From positions 125,288,001 to 125,352,000 of the forward strand of contig CM075672.1 of assembly GCA_037962975.1 (NCBI GenBank): DNA of 64,000 nucleotides, read 5' to 3'. This DNA is from Clitoria ternatea. Its lineage: Eukaryota; Streptophyta; Magnoliopsida; Fabales; Fabaceae. Below, one piece after another: positions 33,992 through 47,100 of the stretch. The notes under the pieces were generated by a model that saw nothing but the letters and a program-made list of their open reading frames with translations, was not told the origin of the DNA and did not search any database. Each line of letters begins with the position of its first letter. Positions within the stretch are counted from its first letter, which is position 1. The position numbers and the translations under genes were made by a program.

Positions 33992-36900
33992 ATGGATGTA
34001 CAACCGACTAGATCACAGTCGGTGAGTGACTAAGGAGTTTATGATGGGGCTATTGGAGTTCATTCCGTTCGCTACGGCAAACATGCCTGGATTTGAAGCG
34101 ACTCAAAAGATTCATTATCTGTTCTCAAGGTGCAAATGCATGAGTTTTGAGTACGCGGATGATGTCATGTGCCACCTAATGGAGAAAGGGTTCATGGAAA
34201 CATACCACTGCTGGTACAACCATGGTGAGCAGTTACTGCCGAGACCATCAGACGTAACCATGCAACAGTCTTACTACGAGGTTGGAGGAAACAGGGATAC
34301 GTACAACAACATAGAACAAATGGTGATGGATCATGTTGGACCCTCCACCGGGCGTATGCTAGAACATGATGACCAAGCAGGTCATGGAGACTCTGACAAT
34401 GTAGAGGAGGATCCTAATCCAGAGGTAAAGAGATTTTATGATTTGTTAGCGGCAGCTCAGACTCCATTGTGGGATGGGTGCAACAGTCACACTGAGTTAT
34501 CCGCCTCCCTAGCTGCTTTAAGCCTAAAGGCAGATTATAATCTTTCTCGAGGTTATTTTAATAGGATGGTCAATCTGATGGGTTCCACTATGCCTAGTAA
34601 TCATCAAATGCCAACAAACCTGTACCATGCTAAGAAACAAGTGGCAAACTTGGGGTTGGGTTGTGTAAAGATAGAGTGTTGTGTTGGCGGATGTATGCTG
34701 TTCAGAAATGAATTTGTAGATAAGAGTGTCACAAAATGTCTACATTGTAATGAGGAATGCTACAAAACTGTTAAAAGGAGAGGGAAGGTAACCCAGACGG
34801 CTAGGAAGAAAATGTGGTACTTCCCTATAACACCGCGTCTTCAACGCCTGTATGCCTCATTGTCCACGGCAAAACACATGCGTTGGCATGCTCTGAACCG
34901 AACACAAGAGGGGTTTATTTGCCATCCTTCTGACGGGAAAGCATGGAAGTGTTTGGATGAGCTATATCTGGACTTTTCTGGTGAGCTGCGCAATGTAAGA
35001 CTTGGCTTATGTACTGATGGGTTTAACCCGTTTGGTCAATACAGAAGAGCTTACTCTTGTTGGCTAGTCATACTGACCCCATACAATCTGCCTCCTGATA
35101 TGTGTATGAAGAGGGAGGTCATGTTTCTATCTATACTGGTTCCAGGACCCAAAAATCCAAAGGCGAACATAGACGTGTTTTTGCAACCGTTGGTTGAAGA
35201 GTTATCACAATTATGGGATGTCGGGGTAATGACATATGATGCGTCTTTGAAGAACAATTTCATGATGCATGTTGTTTTGATGTGGACTATTAACAACTTC
35301 CCAGCCTATGGTATGCTTTCTGGATGGTCAACGTCTGGGAAGCTTGCTTGCCCTGTATGCATGGAACATATCGGGGAGGAATCACTCCCTGTTAGTGGCA
35401 AGACAAGTTTCTTTGACAGTTATAGAAAGTTTCTACCGTTGGATCACCTGTTTAGGAAAAACAAAACTGCTTTTAAGAAGAAGAACATGGTTAATGAACC
35501 TCCACCCCGTAGGTTATCCGGTGCACGGGTTTGGCAGAGGGTCGAAGAGTATCCCTACATCTAGGACAAGAGTGTTAAGGAGTTTACGGGTTATGGTAAG
35601 GAACACCACTGGGTGAAGCAGAGCCTCTTGTGGGATTTGCCATATTGGAAAGACTTATTGTTAAGACACAACATTGATGTCATGCACACTGAACGTAATG
35701 TTTTCATGAATATTTTTGACACTGTTATGGACATCAAGGGGAGAACAAAGGACAACGAGAAGAGTCGTCGAGACCTTCCGATTTGGTGTTCTAGGAAGGA
35801 GTTGGAATTGAGGGATGCGGGACGTGGAAGAATGTTTAAACCCCATGCAAAATATGTTTTAACTAGACCACAACAGATTGTTGTGTGTATTTGGATGAAT
35901 GGGTTGACCCTGCCTGACGGATTCGCTTCTAACTTGAGTAGATGTCTCGACGTGAAGGAGGGCAGGGTGTTTGGCATGAAAAGTCATGATTGCCATGTCT
36001 TTATGCAACAACTACTCCCGTACGCGTTTCATGCCTTACCGAAGTCTATTTGGAAACCGTTGGTTGAGTTGAGTCACTTCTTTAAGGAGTTGATGGCAAC
36101 TTCGTTGACTGTGGAGAAACTTGTGAAGATGGAAGAAACCATCCCGGTATTGATTTCTAAGTTGGAGCAGATTTTCCCACCAAGTTTTTTTGACTTGGTG
36201 GAGCATTTGCCTATCCATCTACCGTACGAGGGCTTGGTTGGTGGCCCCGTGCAGTATCGTTGGATGTATCCATTCAAAAGGTGAATGCCAGAACTCTTTA
36301 ATTTCCTTCCAAACATTTCTTATAATAGTTTTTTCTAACTTAACATTTGTTTATGATTTGAAGATTCTTACGCTCTTTAAAAGACAAAGTGTCAAACAAA
36401 GCCTGCGTTGAAGCATCAATTTGTAAGGCATACTTAGTCGAAGAAATGACAACTTTTGCTTCTTTCTATTTTCTGATGGACATAGAAACTAGAATGAGTA
36501 GAATTCCCCGTAATCTTGGGGTAGCCACCCGCATAGGGTTTGTTGAACAAATATCGATTTTCAACTATCCTGGTCATCCGGGGGGCAAGCTCACAAAATG
36601 TTACATTGATGAGAAAGATCGAAAGGCGGCTCACTTGTACATTCTTCTAAATTGCCAAGAAGTGGAACCCTTTCTTGAGTAAGTCATAAAAGTTATATGT
36701 TACATTCTAAACCTAGCTTTTATAGTATCTAAATTTGTTTCCTTTAAATAGCTTATATACAGATATGCTAAAACTTGAGCAAAATGATTTAACTAATGAC
36801 CAAATTCATAGTGAGGTGTCATCCAAGTTTGTTGGTTGGTTCACACAACACGTAAGACCCATATACCGAGTGTTTTTTATCTTTGCTTCTAACTCCCGGT

Positions 36901-37672
36901 ATCTAACGATGACCTATTTGTTATGTTGTAAATAGATACAAGACCCTAACAACCATATTGAAGATTCTTTACTCCAAGCCCTTTCTTGGGGGCTGGTGAA
37001 AACTGTTAAAAAATGGCCTATTTACTACGTAAATGGCTACAAGTTTAATATTCTTCAATGGAGTGAAGGGATGCGTACCCATAACTACGTGGTTTGTGTT
37101 AGAGGCACCGCCAGACATTTGGAAGAAGACTTTTATGGAGTGCTGACGGAGATTGTTGAAGTTTCGTTCTCTGGAGGACTAAGAAGAGATATTGTTCTAT
37201 TCAAATGTGATTGGTTCGAAAACATAATCGGTGTTGGAACAAAGGTTGACAACAGCTACGGCTTAGTTGAGGTCAAGAAGAATGGTAGATATAAAGGGTT
37301 TGATCCCTTCATTTTTGCCTAACAAGATGAGCAGGTTTATTACACCGACTTCCCGGGAGGACATCGGGACTGGTATGCAGTAATCAAGGCCAAGGCCCGA
37401 AGTCAGATCACTGACAATGTCTCCGAGGAGGTCGATGACGCTTATCAGCTTGCACCACACGAGCTCAACGATGGAAATTTGTTGTTCAACATTGATCCAG
37501 TCATAATGGATGAGACACTCGCCACTACGAGGGGTGAACACATTGACAAAGACCTTGTCTCTCGATCAAAACGGTCTAGGACTGATCTGGATACTGATGA
37601 AGTTGTTCAAACAAATAACCACAGTGACACTGAAACTGAGGGGGAATTTGAAACTGAAACAGACACAAAGTA
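33992..37672 (+). pseudogene. TNP2-type CACTA transposase gene (CACTA-1), broken
   Basis: The ATG at 33992 starts a short frame that ends at TAA 34031-34033. A frameshift near 34025 leads into a long frame. Domains: transposase-associated zinc domain (34026-34250), where the usual Cys residues near 34115-34130 are replaced; a C-x2-C-type cluster near 34735-34760; tnp2 transposase core (34800-35560; WYFPITPRLQRLYAS, then RWHAL); DUF4218 (35620-36670) and DUF4216 (36936-37320). Introns are 36281-36363, 36679-36751 and 36852-36935, with GT-AG borders. Stops interrupt at 35562-35564 (TAG) and 37320-37322 (TAA). The frame otherwise runs to a donor at 37670. TNP2 would cut and join the element ends; this copy is dead. 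The paralogue is at 44106-47282. Confidence 0.88.
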
Positions 37673-37835
37673 TGTAGTTATTAAACATATATACATAGAT
37701 TTATATATATCCTGAGACTAACCTTTCTTTTCATGATTTTATCCACAGATGACGAGACGTCGACTGCCCTTCAGTAAGGGTGGTGGGTCTAGGACCCCGG
37801 CATCCTGTCTGGGGACTCCCACCCCAGAGCAGGGA

Positions 37836-37940
37836 ACCACTCCATCACCACCACAGCGGACCATTCCATCACCACCACAGCTGACCACCCCATCACCACC
37901 ACAGCTGACCACCCCATCACCACCACAGCTGACCACCCCA
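37836..37940 (+). repeat. 24-bp coding tandem repeat in TNPA-like gene
   Basis: Units of 24 bp start at 37836, 37860, 37884 and 37908, with a partial fifth. Each contains CCATCACCACCACAG and encodes TTPSPPQL or close variants. Because the unit is a multiple of three, the frame is kept. Confidence 0.95.
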
Positions 37941-38164
37941 GAGCAGACTCCTGGAGTTGGTGGCTTGGAGGACCCTGGCCATCAGGCCACCCCATCTCCG
38001 GCATCCCCTCTGCCTAGGTTAGTACCTGTGCCGGCCGGAGACAAGTAAGTCACTAAAACTCAAATACTTTTATGTTATTTGTATAGTACTTTATTTTAAA
38101 CTTTAGTGGAAAGACTTGTTAGTTTATTGTATGTTACTTTAATTAGTACTTGTATAGATTGAAT

Positions 38165-38265
38165 TATACTGGGAACTCTTCTGTTTGTAACAGGGTAACT
38201 ATTTAAACTTGGAAATGTTACATTTACAAGGGAGACTTTGTCGAAATTTTGGGAGTCTCCCTAGA
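38165..38265 (+). repeat. Dispersed direct repeat, copy 2 (also 33340-33440)
   Basis: This copy of the block at 33340 lies in an intron of the TNPA-like gene. It contains the inverted pair GGGAGACT (38230-38237) and AGTCTCCC (38254-38261) around a GTCGAAATTTT centre, a possible short stem-loop. Confidence 0.7.
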
Positions 38266-39502
38266 TTGTGTGTTGTTATACTCCTGATATAATTGTTGTC
38301 ATTACAGCTTTGTTGATAGTAGTCGCACTACCAAAGCGATTACTAAGGTTTTAAAGGCCTAGTGGGATGGTCCATATATATCTTGGACAGATGCTGGGAA
38401 GGTTGTCCAAGATAGGTGGTTTGACACCTTCTCGGTAAGTTACCACATCAATTTATTGTGATTTGATTTGTAAAATAGACCTCTTATTAATTTTGAATTC
38501 TCATTTCATTTTGCAGCGTGATTATCAGTGGGCAGAGGGTATGATTGATGAGATTAGGAAGGTCTTTGCCACAAAGACCTCCAAAATCATCAAGAGTACC
38601 CTTTGGAAGGTGAGGGACAAGAGTGAGCGCCCTCGTTGGATCCCCGAGGACCATTGGGACGGGATGGTCCAGAAGTAGGGCGGTGTCCCATTCTAACAGG
38701 TGAGTGCTCGGAACAGGGCAAACAGAGCCGCCGATGCTGCAGCCTTAGTTTACACTAGGGGTAGCATTTCAACCCTCGAGCACAAGAAAAGATTTGTAAG
38801 TATATTTATGTTAAACATTTATATTATGATTCATCTAACATGTTTACAAATAATAATCTCAATGTTTTTTGTCCACCACAAGAGCTGAGGGAGCACCGAG
38901 AGCCATCTTTGTTTGAGGTCATGCAAATGACCAAGAAGAACAAAGCCGGTGTATGGGTAAACCAGAAGACTATAGATCTAGAGGTATTTACTTTTAACTC
39001 ACACATGCTTATAATTTACAAATCAGCTTACTAATCCTATCAGTGTTTTTGAATTTACAGGAGGTGTATCAGGCCAAAAGGGCCAAGAAGGAGGTGGACC
39101 TAGTGGCTTCGACTCCTGAAGGGGAGGTTCCTCCCACCCTGTCTTGTTCCGAAGGCTGTTGGCGGTGTGAACAAGAAAGGGAGGGTCTTTGGATTGGGTG
39201 GCATCGGCACGCAACTAGCAAAAATGGGGAAGACCCCTTCCTCTTCTTCTTCATCTGGTCTTCCGACTGAGGTTGTTCAGGTAATTCAAAACCTAAACGA
39301 CGAGCTACAGGAGGAGGGACGTCAGAGGCAGCTTTTGGAGGAGCGGGCCGAGGCGGACCGACAGCGGGCCGAGGAGCAGCACGCCGAGACTCGTCGGTAA
39401 CTTGCTCAGCAGTAGGAGCTACTGATGCAGTTGATGGCGAGGCTACCTCCCTCCACTTCCCAGGCGCCCCCACCACCACTACAGGATCCCCCACCACCAT
39501 GA

Positions 39503-39845
39503 TTGTATTTTTATTATGTATACACATTGTATATTTGATTTACAGTTTTTATATTATATTCCATTCAGTATTTATTTTGTCATTCTTCATTTATTATGTC
39601 AATATTTATTGGTAATTAAATTCAAAGAAAAACGCCTTATTCTGATTATCATTAATAATTCAACCTATTTGATAAATAAATTTAATCCATTATTTTGTTT
39701 TTAATAATAATTTAATATTTTAAAAAATATATTCAAATTTAATTATAAAATTTTATCAGCCAATACAAAATATTAATCAACATTTTTAAAGTTAAATTAA
39801 CAAAACCTATAAATATTTAACTAATTTTTTTAAAAAATAAAATTT
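39503..39845. other. AT-rich gap between TNPA-like gene and right subterminal repeats
   Basis: This is very AT-rich sequence with no ORF of note and no clear repeat. It probably holds the 3' untranslated region and polyadenylation signals of the CACTA-1 genes. Confidence 0.5.
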
Positions 39846-40395
39846 CCCATTAGCGACGGACAAAGATGGTTGCTATATGACTACCAATAGTAACGGAGGC
39901 AAGTGGTCGTTGTATGGCTACCCATAGCGACGGACAAGTGCGGTCGCTAGAAGGCACCTGTTAGCGACGGATTCGTTGGTCGCTATAAGGCTACCCATAG
40001 CGACGGCCATAAGTGGTCGCAGTGTGGCTGTTAATAGGGACGGCCAAAAGTGGTCGCAGTGTGCTGTTAATAGCGACGGATATGTGAGGTCGATGTATGG
40101 CTACTAATAGCGACGTCGTCACTCCGTCGCTATATAGCTACTAGTAGCGACGGGGTCCTGGTGGTCGCTGAACGTGGTCAGTTAGCAACGGCTGAAGTAA
40201 GTGAAACAGAGACCATGTTAGCGACGGTGTTATGGCGTTGGCATTTTAGCGATGGTGTTTCTGTGGTCGCTGATCTATCTTCGACGAAGGTTTTAGCGAC
40301 GGGCGTTTGGCCGTCTGAAATACCGTCGCTAGGCCTCTAAGCGACGGCCTTGGCATGGATTAGCGACCAATTTTGTCTGTCACTAAAAGGTGTTT
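39846..40395. repeat. Subterminal repeats, right end of CACTA-1
   Basis: Many copies of TAGCGACGG and GTGGTCGC-type motifs in both orientations mirror the left end. Together with the terminal inverted repeat they define the right border at 40406. Confidence 0.88.
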
Positions 40396-41989
40396 TTTTA
40401 GTTGTGTATCCAGTAACTGAGACCCGGCGTATAAATTTAAAGTTTGAGACTTTTTAAAATTCGAGTATTCATTTTCTCAATGCATTAAGGACAAGGACCC
40501 CAGGCGTAAGGATTCTGCCTAACACTTGGTTAATAAAGGGATAAGAAATGTAGTAATAGAAATTACCCATGCATCATGATCATTTAGGAAACTCAATACT
40601 AGAGCCTACAACGAGGGGTACGCTAGAGGTCATGGGGGTCCAGGTCCCTCTTGGGATATCAGGGGTATAACCTGGTCAGGCACCCAATAGCCTGGAATCA
40701 TGAAGTCCAAGGCCAACCAGGTATACCATGACGAGGGCTAATGAACCTGAGGCCATGTAGAGCCAAGCTCCTATTGAGGTGATCACATTTATGAAATAAT
40801 GGTCAGTGTGTCTTTTTCTTTACCCATGGTTGTTACAGGACTTGGTGAGCTCTAGTCGCTCTAGTGTATAAGCGTTGTGCCCAGTAGGGTAAGGGCCCTC
40901 ATTCGTATTCATGAAATACTTAACAAAGAAATAATCAAAATACACCTAACTCATGCATAGTGTCCTAAATGACATACCATGATTGTGGATTGTGTGTTAT
41001 TGAATATGTTTATGTTTGACTAGTATAGTGTTATACAGTAATATTGTTGTGATGGTGGTTGATTGTTATATCGTGATGATAATGGTTGATCTCTGTTAGT
41101 ATGTTATGCTTGGTATAGGATTGTATGACGTGCTATTACTATGATGCTTGATTATGGTGATGGATGAAAATAATTGATCTTTGTTAGATATTTTATGACT
41201 AGTATAGATTAGGTAAAGTGTTAGCTTGATGGATTAGGAAACCTTGAATATATGGTAATAATTGAACATTAGAATAGGTGTGATAAGACTAAGATCAACT
41301 ACTGAGGACAATTGTATATTGGCTTAGTAGTGAATTGATAAGGTTGCATGTTATAACGAGTAGTAATCGTTGTGTTTATCCCTAAATAATGCATAGCTTG
41401 GAATAATTGAATAATGGTTATGTAGCTGATATTATGCAAACCTAGGGAACAAGTAAATTATTACTATAAAATTATAAGTGATCAGTAGGTTATGTATATT
41501 GGCGTTGGTTTAGCAAGAAAATTTTAAGAATCTATGATAGGTAATATTATTTGATGATTTGATTTTGTGTAGGATTTGTTAAGGTATAACGCTACGTCGT
41601 TGTATGTATCTTCCATGAGGTTGGAGTGAGATAAACTCACCCATTTTTGTTTGTGGTTCTATTTATGTATATCTATATATGCACTTTAGGTTGTAAGGGA
41701 CGGGCTCAAGGAGAACAAGGATAAGCATCAGAGCTACACAGCAGACGCAGTTGGATTTTTAGCTAAACGAAGTAGCGACTAGGCTAATTTTTATGTTAGA
41801 GGAGCCTGTGTACCCCTGTACAAAAAAAAATTCATATTTTTTCTAAAACTCGTAACCTCTTAGTTAAGTAGGATGATCCAGTGGAAGAGGTTTATTCTAG
41901 TTAACCAAAAGTGTTACAATTTACATTATTTAATTTTATGCAATAAGAAAATATTAAACTATCACTAGTGCAAAAATTGGATATAACAA

Positions 41990-42500
41990 CGGGATATATT
42001 CACGGGTTGTAGTGGATTAGTGATAAAAACATGCGCGGTGGCATTTTTAAAATTATAAGGTGAATGATATAATCAGAGAAAACTATATATCCACGGTTAA
42101 CATCATAACCGTCATCGTACATGTCAATATATATTCACGGTTGAGAAGTCAACCATGGAAATATAGTACCTGAAATATATATCCACGGTTGTGCGCACAA
42201 CCATGGATATATATTCATGGTATGATCAGGGTTATGATGTTAACCGTGGATATATATTGATGTCTATAATGACGGTTGTATTTTCAACCGTGGATATATA
42301 CTTCAGGTTTTAGGGTTTAATTACTGGGTACTATATGTCCACGGTTGTATATATAACTGTGAATATAGATTTAATATTTATCCACGGTTGGGGTCGTAAC
42401 CGTGGATAAATAGTTAACATTTATCCACAGTTCTTTGTTCAACCGTGAATATATGTGTAATATATTCACGGTTTCAAGGGGAACCGTGAATATACATCCT
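41990..42500. repeat. Subterminal repeats, left end of CACTA-2
   Basis: These are repeated near-palindromes of the form TATATCCACGGTTG, 4-8 nt, CAACCGTGGATATATA. The single motif AACCGTG is seen in both orientations every 15-40 bp. The same motif fills the right end. It is the likely binding site of the TNPA-like protein. Confidence 0.88.
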
Positions 42501-43769
42501 TCTGAAACTTCAAAAGTCGCGCCTTTCACTCTTTTTTCACTTTCTCCTTACTTTCGCGCTGGTTATCGTCTTCTTCCTCGTCCTCCTCTTTGCTGGTCGA
42601 AGGCTTCTGGGTTCCCTTCCTTCTTCTTTCACGTGCCCTTCTTCTTCTTCGTTCACCATTGTCAGGTAAGTGCTTCGTTGCCTTTCTTCTTTCGTTCACA
42701 GAGAAAGCTTCGTTGTCTGAGAGTTTATGTTTTTATATTCCACGTGAACTTTATTTCTGGTATTTTGACATTGCCTGTGACGCTGTGTGTGTAACAATGT
42801 TGTATGCCTATGACATTGTCTCTGTTAAAGCTTGTATCTGTGTCTCTGTTCCTTTTACACTTGCTGGTAATATTTTTGGGTCACTTTTATTTTTGTGTAA
42901 TGAAGGTTGGATTAAAGATTGGTGTTGGTTGCTGAGGTAGACATTCAATTTTTATTAGACATTCAATTTTTATTGGTGTTGGATGAGGGACTTGTTGAAA
43001 AAGTTGAGGTGTATAAGTTGATTTTGTGTTAGTTTCATAATCAGTTGGGGAAACATGGTTATGAAAATGGAGAGATGTACTTGATATATTTTGATGGGAT
43101 GTTGGCTGCATAGGCAGATTTATAGGGACTATATTGGTCTGGTTCTATGTTGGTTACTGATATTCTAAGAGCTGTGATGCATGAGATAAATTAAAATATG
43201 AATAGAGATGGGATGCTAAATTACTAATGGATATACTTGCTGAAATTTCGTGAACTATGAAGCATGAGATGAATCATAATATTAATAAAGAATAAATGCT
43301 AAATTATTAATAGATTATGGATGAGTTAGGGGTTGAGTCAGACATATATAATTAAACCAAATTCCTAAAGAACGCTTGTTTCACCCAGGAACACAACCGA
43401 CTGAAAAATCACAGAAACAACCAATTGAATACAGAATTCTAATACGTCATGCATGCATCATACTTGACCCGATTTCTTTATTAGAGTTTAGCAACAACAT
43501 CAAGTATCAACCTTGTGTGCAAGCTCAACCTTCATTTACTTTTATTGCTGTTCTTGTTGGTTGCTCGTATATAATGTTATTTCTGTCTATTGTATGTATG
43601 TGGTTTTCAATCTTGCAAACTCATAGGCTCATACTAGTTAACTAGTTAACTAGTATGGAAGTTATTGTGCATATGAGTGAACCGTAGTTCCCCATTTGAG
43701 ATTCGATACAAATGGTCATTAAATTAATTAATGTCATCGTTTGTGTTGAATCTTGAATTATCCGTTTGG
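42501..43769. other. CACTA-2 leader region, no gene seen
   Basis: A pyrimidine-rich stretch (42510-42665) ends at CAG followed by GTAAGTG (42664-42672), a plausible donor of a non-coding leader exon for the transposase transcripts. The rest is AT-rich. The ORFs here (for example 42435-42794) are low complexity with no recognised domain. Confidence 0.45.
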
Positions 43770-43771
43770 AC

Positions 43772-44039
43772 AGTTTGGGATGAACAATTATTTTTTATAC
43801 GTCATTGTTAGTATGTACAAGTTAGGAGTTATTTTAAAATTTGATAAACTTTCGGTAACTTGCATTTTGTGTTGTTCTCTGGGTGCATATTTGGTTGTGG
43901 TTGAATTTGATTTGACCACTCTCATTTTGTGTACTTAGAGACCAATGCGAAATGCTGCCGAAATTTCATCAAATTTTAAAATAACTCCTAACCTAACCTG
44001 TATATATGAATGACATATAAAAACAATTGTCATCCTGAA
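43772..44039. repeat. Long fold-back upstream of TNP2 in CACTA-2
   Basis: The left arm at about 43772-43857 (AGTTAGGAGTTATTTTAAAA near its inner end) pairs with the right arm at about 43956-44039 (TTTTAAAATAACTCCTAAC). There are few mismatches and the loop is about 99 nt. The right arm ends about 65 bp before the TNP2 start codon. The outer end (GACAGTTTGGGATGAA) and the loop end (GACCAATGCGAAATGCTGCC) are shared with the CACTA-1 hairpin, but the arm middle is not. Confidence 0.88.
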
Positions 44040-44105
44040 TGGGTATAGGACCACCACCTTTGAAGAAAAAGTGAGGTTGATCATAGCACCTTGTAAACAG
44101 TTGGC

Positions 44106-47100
44106 ATGGATCGGAGTTGGATAACTGCATCACGCCTAAGTCTAGAGTACGAGGGGGGAGTTGAATCATTTATAGAATTCGTAGCGAGGAATGCAGTGGA
44201 GGTGAATGGAAAGTATTTTTGCCCTTGTGTTAAATGCTTGAACCTGCGTCGGGTAGACTTGGAAGAGGTGCGAGAACATCTACTGTGTGACGGTTTTCTA
44301 CGTAGTTATACACGTTGGATATGGCATGGTGAAGATGTGGTGGTGCCAAGTAACAGCTCTCAAACTGAAAATCGAAGCTCGATGCATGACACCGATGTCA
44401 ACATGGATGACCGACTCGAGGATATGATCCGTGATGTGGGGGTAGAAGGTTTTAAGAAAGCTCATGTATATACGACTCTGTGTGAGGACTCTGAGCAGCC
44501 GTTGTATCCAAACTGCGTAAATTTCACGAGGTTATCAGTAGTTTTGCGATTGTTTAATTTAAAGGCCATAAACGGGTGGACGGATAAAAGTTTCACTGAC
44601 TTACTGAAGTTTTTGAAAGAAATGCTCCCAGCTGGAAACACCTTGCCGAATCGTAACTATGAGGCCAAAAAGGTGTTGTGTCCTATGGGTTTGGAGTATG
44701 AGAAAATACATACTTGCCCAAATGATTGTGTATTATTCCAGGGTGAGTTAGAAATGCTGCATCGATGTCCTAGGTGTGGGGTGTCACGGTATAAGAAGAA
44801 AGAGGCGGATTCTGATGAGGTATGCACTAAAAGGTCTCCTGCAAAAGTGTTGTGGTATCTACCTATAGTTCCAAGACTAAAGCGTCTGTTTGCCAATGCA
44901 GATGATGCAAAACTTATGAGATGGCATGCTGATGAGAGGGTTATTGATGGACTACTTAGGCATCCGGCCGATGGATCGCAATGGAAGAAAATGGATACGA
45001 TTTTTCCGGAATTTGCCCATGAACCAAGAAATGTTAGGCATGCACTAGCCACAGACGGCATGAACCCGTTTGGGAACCTGAGCACAAACCATAGTTCGTG
45101 GCCTGTTTTGTTGTTTATTTACAACTTACCGCCATGGTTGTGCATGAAGTGAAAATATGTGATGTTATCAATGATGATTTCTGGTCCATGACAACCGGGG
45201 AATGACATTGATGTATATTTAACTCCATTGGTTGAAGACCTTAAAAGGTTGTGGGAAGACAGGGTTGAAGTGTTTGATGGGTTTACTGGGCAATCATTCA
45301 AATTGCGTGCCATGCTATTTTGCACGATCAATGACTTTCCAGTGTATGGTAACTTATCCGGGTACAGCGTGAAGGGTCATAAAGCTTGTCCAGTATGTGA
45401 GGAGGGGACTAGTTCTGTGCGGTTGCATCATGGTAGGAAAAATGTTTATCTTCAACATCGAAGGTTACTTAAAGTGAATCATCCGTTTTGGAGGTTGAAG
45501 AAGTCGTTTAACGGTGCCCAAGATTTTGAAATGGCTCCTCCACCACTATCTGGTCACCAGGCATATGAAAAGGTGAAAGACGTCAACGTGCAATTTGGTA
45601 AGTGTGAAAAATAGCACCTGACACAAAACAACTAGAAGAAAAGGTCAGTGTTTTTGACCTGCCATATTGGAGGGAGCTTGATGTAAGACACTGCATTGAT
45701 ATAATGCATGTGGAGAAGAATGTGTGCGACAGTTTAGTTGGTACACTCTTAAACATACCCGGGAAGACTAAGGATGGCCTAAACTCGCGTATGGACTTAG
45801 AGTTGATGGGTATACGTCAGGATTTGCATCCACAATCAAAGGGCAAAAGAACATATTTGCCTCCAGCATGTCATACGTTATCCAGAAAAGAAAAGCAAAG
45901 TCTGTGTGAATCGTTACGAAGTGTGAAAGTTCCGTCTGGTTATGGCTCCAACATCAACTCTTGTGTTTCCATGAAAGATTTGAAGTTAGTTGGGTTGAAG
46001 TCTCACGATTGTCACATGTTGATGCAGCAGTTTCTGCCTATCGCCATTCGTGACATTCTTCCTAAAAATGTGAGAAATGTCATAACAAGGTTGTGTATGT
46101 TTTCAATGCCATATGTTGCAAGGTAATCATGCCTGGCGAATTGGATGTGTTGGAACAGGAAGCATCACTTATATTATGTCAGCTTGAAATGTATTTCCCG
46201 CCCTCTTTTTTTGACATAATGGTCCACTTAATCATCCATTTGGTGAGAGAGGTCCGTTGGTGTGGTCCAGTGTTCTTACGGTGGATGTATCCCGTTGAGC
46301 GATATATGAAGATATTGAAAGGGTATATGAAGAACCAACGTCGTCCCGAAGCTTCAATTATGGAAAGATATATTGTAGAGGAAGCAATTAAGTTTTGCAC
46401 TGAATACATGTCACATGCTGCAAGCATTGGTATTCCAACGACTCGTCATGAAGGGAGATTGGATGGGAAAGGAACGATTGGAAAAAAATGAAGAGCATGC
46501 CATGTGCTGATGTCCTTCAGGCACACTTGTATATTTTAAACAACACGGACGACGTGCAATTGTATCTAGCCACACACAAGGAGCTAGTCAAGAAAACCAA
46601 CCCTAAAATGACTGAAAAGTGGTTGTTGAATGAACACAACAAGAGTTTCATGCAGTGGTTCCAAAAGACCGTCCTGAAAGATGCATCTGCATCCTCGACA
46701 TTACATCGACTAGCACAGGGCCCGAACTTTGATGTCCTCACCTTTTGTGGGTATGACATAAACAACTATTTGTTTTATACAAGGACACAGGATGAAAAGA
46801 GTACAAATCAAAATAATGGAGTGATGGTTGTGGCTCAGTCAATGCATTTCTCAACTTCAAAGGACAACAACCCTGTGATGGCCGAGTCATGCTACTTTGG
46901 TGTGATTGAAGATATATGGGAAGTTGATTACGATCCCTTCACCGTTCCTGTGTTTAAATGCAAATGGGTTGACAATAAGAACGGTGTCAAAACTGATGAT
47001 TTAGGAGTTACGTTGGTGGACCTCAACAAGATAGGGCATAAGGACGAACCATTCATAATGGCAACGCAGGTGAAGCAAGTTTTTTATGTTGCTGACCCAG

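Larger units (their letters stand above)
37749..39502 (+). pseudogene. TNPA-like (Ptta/En/Spm) gene of CACTA-1, broken
   Basis: The ATG at 37749 lies right after a CAG acceptor, so a leader exon may be spliced onto it. The first exon is Pro/Ser-rich with four copies of an 8-residue TTPSPPQL-type repeat (37836-37931). Later exons, separated by GT-AG introns, carry a plant En/Spm TNPA-like (Transposase_24) core: VVQDRWFDTF (38400s), RDYQWAEGMIDEIRKVF (38516), EHREPSLFEVMQMTKKN (38889) and RVFGLGGIGTQ (39175s), then a charged coiled-coil-like stretch and a Pro-rich end. Stops lie near 38360, at 38676-38678, near 38695 and after 39395, and there is a frameshift near 39165. The product would bind the TAGCGAC repeats. 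Unlike CACTA-2, no protease domain follows. Confidence 0.8.
24086..40406 (+). mobile_element. CACTA (En/Spm) DNA transposon CACTA-1, 16.3 kb
   Basis: The left end is CACTACTAGAAAAATAAC (24086-24103). The right end, read in reverse, is CACAACTAAAAAAACACC (40389-40406), an imperfect terminal inverted repeat. Both ends carry arrays of TAGCGAC(G/C)-type subterminal repeats. Inside are a captured VDAC fragment, a captured GEM-like fragment, a nested solo LTR (29408-32942), a TNP2-type transposase gene and a TNPA-like gene, both broken. The flanking triplets (TCG and TAT) do not match, so the 3-bp duplication has decayed or the left end is off by a few bases. Without the nested LTR the element is about 12.8 kb. 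Confidence 0.85.
20807..41918 (+). mobile_element. Solo LTR C (about 4.8 kb own sequence), split by CACTA-1
   Basis: It starts TGTAACATCCCTCATTTT at 20807 and ends AAAGTGTTACA at 41918. The flanking pentamers ATTTG (20802-20806) and ATTTA (41919-41923) match at four of five bases. Its own sequence is 20807-24085 plus 40407-41918. It has the features of a long chromovirus-type LTR, with a pyrimidine-rich leader (22170-22370) followed by GGTGTAAGGGG. No internal gag-pol is present. The small ORFs are not genes. Family B (3412-20806) is its relative. Confidence 0.6.
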
